In this document: positions 1 to 4,174 of the stretch, piece after piece
Position numbering within the stretch: the stretch's first letter is position 1
Layout: every line of letters starts with the position of its first letter
From: Alphaproteobacteria bacterium
GTDB taxonomy: Bacteria; Pseudomonadota; Alphaproteobacteria; Sphingomonadales; Sphingomonadaceae
DNA length: 5,716 bases
NCBI GenBank assembly: GCA_020249025.1
Contig: JADCGM010000213.1
Location: forward strand, 1-5,716
Reading direction: 5' to 3'
Program-made: the position numbers and the translations under genes
Notes under the pieces: generated by a model
Seen by the model: only the letters and a program-made list of their open reading frames with translations
Told to the model about the DNA's origin: nothing
Database searches by the model: none

Positions 1-115
1 CGGCGAGGTCGCGGCCCTCGGCCAGCTCGGCGGCGGCGGCACGTTCGGCCGGGGGCCAGCGCGCCGGATCGGCGCCGTAGGCGGCGACGATCTCCTCGAA
101 GCGGTTGGCGTCCAT
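1..115 (-). CDS. Partial small protein downstream of ECF sigma factor; possible anti-sigma partner
   Basis: Only the first 38 codons are visible; the gene runs off the left edge. The start is ATG at 113-115, supported by an AAGGAG Shine-Dalgarno sequence eight bases upstream inside the end of the sigma gene. The N-terminus reads MDANRFEEIVAAYG followed by ADPARWPPAER, then an alanine-rich stretch. I recall this 'AYGADPxRWP' pattern from short alphaproteobacterial proteins encoded next to ECF sigma factors; these usually carry a later transmembrane helix, which would lie outside the window. It begins five bases after the sigma stop codon, so the two are almost certainly co-transcribed and translationally linked. 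By position it could be a membrane anti-sigma factor, but no anti-sigma domain such as a zinc-binding HxxxCxxC is visible in the fragment. Gene call is good; function is inference. Confidence 0.7.
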   Translation of the reverse strand, partial: MDANRFEEIVAAYGADPARWPPAERAAAAELAEGRDLA

Positions 116-120
116 GGCGA

Positions 121-687
121 TTACTCCTTCGTGTCCGTCGTAAGGCGCTGGGCGAGCTCGGCGCGGGCGCGCGCCAGCAGGCCCTCGACGGCCTTCGGGG
201 TGGTGTCGAGAATGGCGGCGATCTCGGCCATCGTGGCCCCGTCGCCGTAGAAGAGCGCGATCGCGGCGCGCTGGCGCGGCAGCAGGTCGGCGACCGCGGC
301 GTTGACGCGCTTGTCGCGGTCGGCGGCCTCGGCGGCGGCATGGGGGTCGGCGTCCTCGGCGGCGGCCTCGGCCACCGCATCGAGCGAGGCGACCGGCTTC
401 AGACTGCGCCGGCGGTCGAGGCAGGCGTTGACGACGATGCGGCGGAACCAGGCGCCGACCCCGGCGCGCTCCGCCTCGAAGCGGGCGGCGTTCTGCCAGA
501 GCTTGACGAGCGCAGCCTGCAGCGCGTCCTCGGCCTCGGCGCGGTCGTTGAGGATCCGCACCGCCAGCCGCAGCATCGGCGGATGCAGCCGCCCCGCAAG
601 TACCCGGAACGCCGCAGCCTCGCCACGCGCACAACGCATCATCAGCGCGGTGTCGTCGAGATCGGTGATGGCCATTGCCTTGAGCAT
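121..687 (-). CDS. ECF-family RNA polymerase sigma factor (sigma-70 family, RpoE-like)
   Basis: This protein should redirect RNA polymerase to a specific promoter set. From ATG at 687 it is 188 residues, typical for ECF factors. Region sigma-2 spans about residues 14-94, including the amphipathic stretch DALQAALVKLWQNAARFE (about 54-71) and the helix ending AWFRRIVVNACLDRRR. An acidic/alanine linker (about 102-124) follows, then sigma-4 (about 126-183) with the helix-turn-helix MAEIAAILDTTPKAVEGLL. There is no extra C-terminal domain, so it is a minimal ECF factor. The start is uncertain: ATG at 675 (184 residues) and ATG at 735 (204 residues) are in frame, and none has a convincing Shine-Dalgarno sequence. 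I prefer 687 because the 735 extension is proline/histidine rich and runs through palindromic leader DNA. A gene five bases downstream may encode its regulator. Family is secure; regulon is unknown. Confidence 0.92.
   Translation of the reverse strand: MLKAMAITDLDDTALMMRCARGEAAAFRVLAGRLHPPMLRLAVRILNDRAEAEDALQAALVKLWQNAARFEAERAGVGAWFRRIVVNACLDRRRSLKPVASLDAVAEAAAEDADPHAAAEAADRDKRVNAAVADLLPRQRAAIALFYGDGATMAEIAAILDTTPKAVEGLLARARAELAQRLTTDTKE
124..129 (-). promoter_or_regulatory. Shine-Dalgarno sequence for the gene starting at 115
   Basis: On the minus strand this reads AAGGAG, eight bases before the ATG at 115. It overlaps the last codons of the sigma factor gene. It fixes the start of the partial downstream gene and implies translational coupling to the sigma factor. 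Confidence 0.75.
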
Positions 688-717
688 ATCCGTCGATACG
701 GGCCCGTGGCGATGAAT

Positions 718-748
718 CCCCCGCGGGGGACACATTTCGGGACATGTC
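718..748 (-). promoter_or_regulatory. Repeat-rich leader upstream of the sigma factor gene (possible control region)
   Basis: On the minus strand two copies of TGTCCC (744-739 and 732-727) are spaced 12 bases apart start to start. The second overlaps a perfect 12-base palindrome, CCCCCGCGGGGG (718-729). The first overlaps an 8-base palindrome, GACATGTC (741-748). This block ends about 30 bases before the ATG at 687. ECF factors are often autoregulated, so an operator or promoter here is plausible, but I could not place a matching -35/-10 pair with normal spacing. The only CGTATC-like -10 candidate (695-700) is 26 bases from the nearer TGTCCC. What is seen is the repeats; the control function is a guess. 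Confidence 0.3.
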
Positions 749-759
749 GCGGCGGCGGA

Positions 760-896
760 GGCCTCACCCCACCCTTAGCCGCCCCATCAAGGGGCGGGGG
801 GCTTTGACGTTGGGGCTTCGTCCTGTTGCCGCCGATCTCGCTCCACCGTTTGGGTCCCCCGCCCCTTGATGGGGCGGGTACGGGTGGGGTGAGGCC
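760..896. repeat. Large imperfect inverted repeat (41-base arms) between peptidase and sigma genes
   Basis: The arms 760-800 and 856-896 are reverse complements at 39 of 41 positions; mismatches are 778/878 and 775/881. The inner 20 bases of each arm (781-800 with 856-875) pair perfectly around GCCCCATCAAGGGGC. The 55-base centre (801-855) encodes nothing recognisable. The element fills most of the gap between the peptidase stop (929) and the sigma factor. No transposase or obvious target-site duplication is visible. It resembles the GC-rich palindromic intergenic repeats common in sphingomonad-type genomes. As RNA it would fold into a very stable stem and could block read-through from the peptidase gene, but no U-tract follows it on the minus strand, so it is not a standard intrinsic terminator. 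Structure is certain; family and role are inferred. Confidence 0.85.
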
Positions 897-928
897 GGGG
901 ACTGACGCAACGAGGCAGGACCAGCCCC

Positions 929-2530
929 CTACTTCCCGAACAGCGCCCCGAAGAAGTCGCCCTTGTTCCAGGCCGGGCGCGCGGGCGTGTCGGCGAGTTC
1001 GCGGGCGATGCGGTAGTTGAGGTCGGCGAAGCGCGCGGCCGCGTCGTAATCGATCGGCTGCGAAAGATCGTCGCTCGGGCGGTGATAATGCTGGGCGCGG
1101 AACAGGCGGTCGGCTTCGGCCCCGCCATTGCCTGGCCCGGTCTTGAGGAACACCGCGGGCACGCCCTGCTCGACGAAGCGGTAGTGGTCGGAGCGGGTGA
1201 AGATGCCCTCGTCGGGTGTGGGATCGGGCGTCACGCCGAGGTTCATCGCCGCCGCCGCGCGCCGCACCGCGCCGCCGATCGACGAGCGGTCGCCGCCGAA
1301 GGCGATGACATCGACGAACGGGTAGGTGAGGATCGGCATGTCGAGATTGACGTTGGCGACGATCGCCCGCGCACCGACCGTCGGGTTCTGGATGAAGTAA
1401 TCGGAGCCGACGAGGCCCTTCTCCTCCGCCGTCACCGCCAGCAGCAGCACCGAGCGCTTCGGGCGGGTCGGCGACTCCGCGAAGCCGCGCGCCACCTCCA
1501 GCAGCGTGGCGATGCCGCTGGCGTTGTCGAGCGCACCGTTGTTGATCCTGTCGCCATTGACCTCGGGGCCGATGCCGACATGGTCGAGGTGCGCCGACAG
1601 CACGACGACCTCGGACTTGAGCGCCGGATCGCTGCCCTCGACGAGAGCTGCGACATTGCTGCTCGTCGCGGTGCCGAGCTCGTTGGCGAGGCGGACGCTG
1701 GCGCGCAGCGGGAGCTGGAAGCGCGGCACCTTGCCCTTGGGATCCTCGGCGGCGGCCATGATGTCGGCGACCGGCACCGGCGCGCCGGCGAGCAGCTTTT
1801 CGGCGCCGTCGAGGCCGACGGTCGCGACGGGGGTCGCCGCGCCGCCGACGAAGGACGGCTTGCCTGCCGCATCGACCCAGGTCATCGACCGCGACTGCCA
1901 GTTGCGCGCGAAGCGGGCGAAGGGCGCGCGCTTCTCCTGCGTCGGGGTGTAGAGCGTGATCAGGCCGACCGCGCCGCGCTTGGCTGCCTCGGCGCGCTTG
2001 GTGCGGGTGTTGGCGTAGTGCGCGCGCTCCTCGCCCTGGATGAACTTCGGCGCGCCCGACAGCGCGACGACGATCTTCCCGCGCACGTCGAGGCCCCGGT
2101 AATCGTCGCGCTTCTCCTTGGGCGCGACGATGCCGAAGCCGACGAAGACGACCGGCGCATCGATCGCGACACGAGGCGCGAGCGGCGTGGTTCCGGGCGT
2201 ATAGTCGACGCCGACCTTGAGTTCGGTCGCCGAACCGTCGCGCGCGATCAGCCGGATCGAGCCCGCCTCCGCCGGTCGATAGGTCGCGAGCGGGACGGTC
2301 TGGAGATAGCTGCCCGCCGCGCCCGCCGGCGTCAGCCCGAGGATCTCGAAGCGGGTCGCGACGTAGGACGCGGCGAGATCATAGCCGCGCGTCCCGGCCT
2401 CGCGCCCTTCCATCAGGTCGGAGGCGAGGAAGCCGATATGGCCCTTCATGGCGGCGGCGGAAGGCGTGAAGTCGGCCGCGGTCGCCGAGGTGGCGAGCGC
2501 TGCGGCGAGCGTGGCGGACAGGAGCTTCAT
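929..2530 (-). CDS. Exported M28-family zinc metallopeptidase with PA domain
   Basis: A 533-residue protein predicted to remove N-terminal amino acids from peptides outside the cytoplasm. Residues 1-18 form a short signal peptide (MKLLSATLAAALATSATA, cleavage near 18/19). A PA (protease-associated) domain covers about 124-197, containing VVFVGFGIVAP, DVRGKIVVAL and AAKRGAVGLITLY. The M28 catalytic domain follows. Zinc ligands by spacing to known M28 enzymes are H314 (SAHLDHVG), D335 (GALDNASG), E370 with catalytic E369 (TAEEKG), D397 (NVNLDMP) and H483 (HYHRPSDD); SDHYRF at 447-452 is also conserved. All expected residues are present, so it should be active. The frame is open upstream to an ATG at 2632, but that extension is encoded by palindromic repeat DNA. 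ATG at 2530 gives a clean signal peptide and has AGGGA six bases upstream. No partner gene is evident; it stands alone between two repeat-filled gaps, and substrate is unknown. Confidence 0.95.
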   Translation of the reverse strand: MKLLSATLAAALATSATAADFTPSAAAMKGHIGFLASDLMEGREAGTRGYDLAASYVATRFEILGLTPAGAAGSYLQTVPLATYRPAEAGSIRLIARDGSATELKVGVDYTPGTTPLAPRVAIDAPVVFVGFGIVAPKEKRDDYRGLDVRGKIVVALSGAPKFIQGEERAHYANTRTKRAEAAKRGAVGLITLYTPTQEKRAPFARFARNWQSRSMTWVDAAGKPSFVGGAATPVATVGLDGAEKLLAGAPVPVADIMAAAEDPKGKVPRFQLPLRASVRLANELGTATSSNVAALVEGSDPALKSEVVVLSAHLDHVGIGPEVNGDRINNGALDNASGIATLLEVARGFAESPTRPKRSVLLLAVTAEEKGLVGSDYFIQNPTVGARAIVANVNLDMPILTYPFVDVIAFGGDRSSIGGAVRRAAAAMNLGVTPDPTPDEGIFTRSDHYRFVEQGVPAVFLKTGPGNGGAEADRLFRAQHYHRPSDDLSQPIDYDAAARFADLNYRIARELADTPARPAWNKGDFFGALFGK

Positions 2531-2536
2531 GGACAG

Positions 2537-2541
2537 TCCCT
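2537..2541 (-). promoter_or_regulatory. Likely ribosome binding site of the M28 peptidase gene
   Basis: AGGGA on the minus strand, six bases before the ATG at 2530. It is moderate in strength. It supports the signal-peptide start over the in-frame upstream ATG at 2632. Confidence 0.5.
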
Positions 2542-2554
2542 GGATGGTGCGTCT

Positions 2555-2685
2555 CCCCTCCCCGGCGGGGAGGGGTTGGGGGCGGGGGCTTCGGCTGCGA
2601 AGACAGACGAGCCCGGTATCCGGACGACGCACGGCTGTCTTCGCAGCCGGAGCACCCTCCCCTACCCCCCCTGAAGGGAGGGGAG
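2555..2685. repeat. Composite palindromic GC-rich intergenic element
   Basis: This fills most of the gap between korB and the peptidase gene. The core is a perfect 15-base inverted repeat, CGGCTGCGAAGACAG at 2592-2606 with its complement at 2635-2649. Imperfect pairing continues outward between the G-rich left flank (2572-2590) and C-rich right flank (2651-2669). The loop holds a small CCGG-TAT-CCGG hairpin (2613-2623). Each flank can also fold alone: a perfect 9-base stem at 2555-2563/2567-2575, and a 7-base stem at 2657-2663/2679-2685. It differs in sequence from the 760-896 repeat, so it looks like a second repeat family. On the minus-strand transcript it lies after korB and before the peptidase, so it may end or attenuate the kor transcript, but no U-tract is seen. 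Confidence 0.75.
2567..2588 (+). other. Potential G-quadruplex motif
   Basis: Four consecutive guanine runs of 4, 4, 5 and 5 bases are separated by loops of 1, 2 and 1 bases on the plus strand. It lies 37 to 58 bases upstream of the peptidase start, on the strand that is template for that gene. It fits the usual G-quadruplex pattern with very short loops. Whether it folds in the cell is not known. Confidence 0.5.
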
Positions 2686-2702
2686 AAAGCGGGCGAGAGC
2701 CC

Positions 2703-3728
2703 TCAAATCACATGCGGCTGCTTCTGGTTGACCTCCCAGGTCTGCCCCTTGCGGAGCAGGGCGTCGAGGTCGGTGCTCTTGCCCTTGGCGGCCTCGGCGT
2801 TCTGCTGGAGGACCGCCTCCTCGAAGGTCGGTGCGGGGTCGCAGTAGATGACGCCAAGTGCGATCGGGAACTCGGGGAAGGGCATGTCGATCAGCATCTG
2901 CGCGACGCCCTTGTTGGTCTCGTCATGGACGAGGACCTCGGCGGTTGCGCCGACCTCGATGTCGACGACCTCCAGCCGCATCTCGTGGCGGTTGAGGCGG
3001 ATGCCCTTGCTGCCACCGGCGAACAGCATCGGCTTGCCGTGCTCCAGCCAGAGCTGCGTCTGCGGCGCGGCCTTCTTCTCGGTGAAGGCCTCGAACACGC
3101 CGTCGTTATAGACGATGCAGTTCTGGTAGATCTCGACGAAGGACGTGCCCTTGTTGGCATAGGCCCGCTTCAGCACGTCGGTGAGGTTCTTCGACGTATC
3201 GATGCCGCGCGCGATGAAGCGCCCGCCCGACCCGAGGGCGAAGGCGCAGGGTGTCGCCGGCCGGTCGACCGAACCGTAGGGCGTCGAGGGCGAGCGCGTG
3301 CCGACGCGGCTGGTCGGCGAGTACTGGCCCTTGGTCAGCCCGTAGATCTCGTTGTTGAACAGCAGCACCTGGCAATCGAGGTTGCGGCGGATGAGGTGCA
3401 GCATGTGGTTGCCGCCGATCGACAGCCCGTCGCCGTCGCCGGTGATGATCCACACGTCGAGCTCGGGATTGGCGAGCTTCACCCCCGTCGCGATCGACGG
3501 CGCGCGGCCGTGGATCGTGTGGAAGCCGTAGGTTTCCATATAATAGGGGAAGCGCGACGAGCAGCCGATGCCGCTGACGAACACTGTGTTCTCAGGGGTT
3601 GCGCCGATCTCGGGCATGGTGCGCTGCACCGCCTTCAGGATCGCATAGTCGCCGCATCCGGGGCACCAGCGCACTTCTTGGTCGGTCGCCCAGTCGTCGG
3701 GCGTGGTGATCTTGGTCATCTCGTTCAT
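2703..3728 (-). CDS. korB: 2-oxoacid:ferredoxin oxidoreductase beta subunit (probably 2-oxoglutarate, KorB)
   Basis: A 341-residue subunit that binds thiamine diphosphate and an iron-sulfur cluster. With KorA it oxidatively decarboxylates a 2-oxoacid, probably 2-oxoglutarate to succinyl-CoA, passing electrons to ferredoxin. The TPP motif is GDGD at 97-100 followed about 25 residues later by NN at 125-126, then IYGLTKGQYSPTS. Four cysteines suit a [4Fe-4S] cluster: C22 and C25 (WCPGCGDY), C56 (GIGCSSRFPYY) and C204. The sequence closely resembles mycobacterial KorB as I remember it, including YGFHTIHGRAPSIATG. Length is normal for Kor-type beta subunits. The start at 3728 overlaps the upstream stop by four bases and has AAGGA six bases before it; an internal ATG at 3719 is less well supported. 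It is the last gene of the kor cluster. Family is certain; 2-oxoglutarate as substrate is inferred. Confidence 0.96.
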   Translation of the reverse strand: MNEMTKITTPDDWATDQEVRWCPGCGDYAILKAVQRTMPEIGATPENTVFVSGIGCSSRFPYYMETYGFHTIHGRAPSIATGVKLANPELDVWIITGDGDGLSIGGNHMLHLIRRNLDCQVLLFNNEIYGLTKGQYSPTSRVGTRSPSTPYGSVDRPATPCAFALGSGGRFIARGIDTSKNLTDVLKRAYANKGTSFVEIYQNCIVYNDGVFEAFTEKKAAPQTQLWLEHGKPMLFAGGSKGIRLNRHEMRLEVVDIEVGATAEVLVHDETNKGVAQMLIDMPFPEFPIALGVIYCDPAPTFEEAVLQQNAEAAKGKSTDLDALLRKGQTWEVNQKQPHVI

Positions 3729-4174
3729 GCGACGTCCTTGGACATGACGGGGGCTTCCGGCGAGCAGATCAGCGAGGGCAGCCAGATGATCGGAAGCAGG
3801 GCGAGTGCGAGGTTAGGGATCCACCAGGCAAGGTCGAAATCGCCGGAAATCGCCCAGAAGCTGATTGCCATTGCGCCGGCGCACATCGTCAGCGTCAGCG
3901 ACAGCAGCGCCAACGGTCGGGCGGCGACGTCGCCACGCGCGGCGAGGCGGAGGCTCCACAGCCCGGTCACGGCAAAGGCGACGTCGATGGGAGCGAACGA
4001 CCAGTTCCATGCGTCGATCAACGGTGTGCCATAGCCTGCATACATCATGCCCGAAGGCGGGACGATAAGCCCGAGGCAGGCGATCGCGCTGAAACCCCAA
4101 TAAATCAGCATCCCGCCATCGACGACGCGAAGGAATGTGGGGAGGCCTCGCGGCAGGATCGGGGCCGCGATCAT
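3725..4174 (-). CDS. Four-helix membrane protein resembling DUF5360/YvaD, nested between korA and korB
   Basis: A 149-residue integral membrane protein with hydrophobic segments at about 15-38, 59-77, 87-109 and 115-136. No catalytic motif is visible. The segment AWNWSFAPIDVAF (55-67) and the ending FWAISGDFDLAWWIPNLAL match what I recall of the DUF5360 family (Bacillus YvaD), whose function is unknown. The ATG at 4172-4174 overlaps the korA TGA by four bases and has GAGGAGG seven bases upstream. Its own TGA overlaps the korB ATG by four bases, so both flanking genes are coupled to it. Codon use is looser than in its neighbours, with CGA, ACA, CTT, ATT, GGT, CCT and TTG appearing, which hints at later entry into the operon. 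It may be a passenger or a membrane accessory of the oxidoreductase; the sequence does not decide. The reading frame is very likely real because of the double overlap. Confidence 0.85.
   Translation of the reverse strand: MIAAPILPRGLPTFLRVVDGGMLIYWGFSAIACLGLIVPPSGMMYAGYGTPLIDAWNWSFAPIDVAFAVTGLWSLRLAARGDVAARPLALLSLTLTMCAGAMAISFWAISGDFDLAWWIPNLALALLPIIWLPSLICSPEAPVMSKDVA
3735..3739 (-). promoter_or_regulatory. Shine-Dalgarno sequence of korB
   Basis: AAGGA on the minus strand, six bases before the ATG at 3728. It sits inside the end of the membrane-protein gene and decides for the 3728 start over the in-frame ATG at 3719. Confidence 0.75.

Noticed and set aside
302..807. Plus-strand open frames opposite the sigma factor (302-715 and 340-807)
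   Set aside because: They are antisense to conserved sigma-2 and sigma-4 coding sequence and have low-complexity products.
760..896. Intrinsic terminator
   Set aside because: The stem is very strong, but no U-rich tract follows on either strand and the loop is long; a repeat element fits better.
2531..2632. N-terminal extension of the peptidase to the ATG at 2632
   Set aside because: The extra 34 residues are proline/arginine rich, are encoded by palindromic repeat DNA, and would bury a clear signal peptide.
1082..2674. 530-codon open frame on the plus strand
   Set aside because: It lies antisense to the M28 peptidase and its upstream repeat. Its product is rich in Arg, Ala, Asp and Gly without any recognisable domain, as expected for the shadow of a high-GC gene.
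2691..2702. Small GGGC/GCCC hairpin directly after the korB stop as a terminator
   Set aside because: The stem is only four base pairs and the following bases are not a proper U-tract.
2448..4034. 528-codon open frame on the plus strand
   Set aside because: It runs across the repeat and antisense to korB and part of the membrane-protein gene. Its low-complexity composition and the complete korB motifs on the other strand mark it as a shadow.
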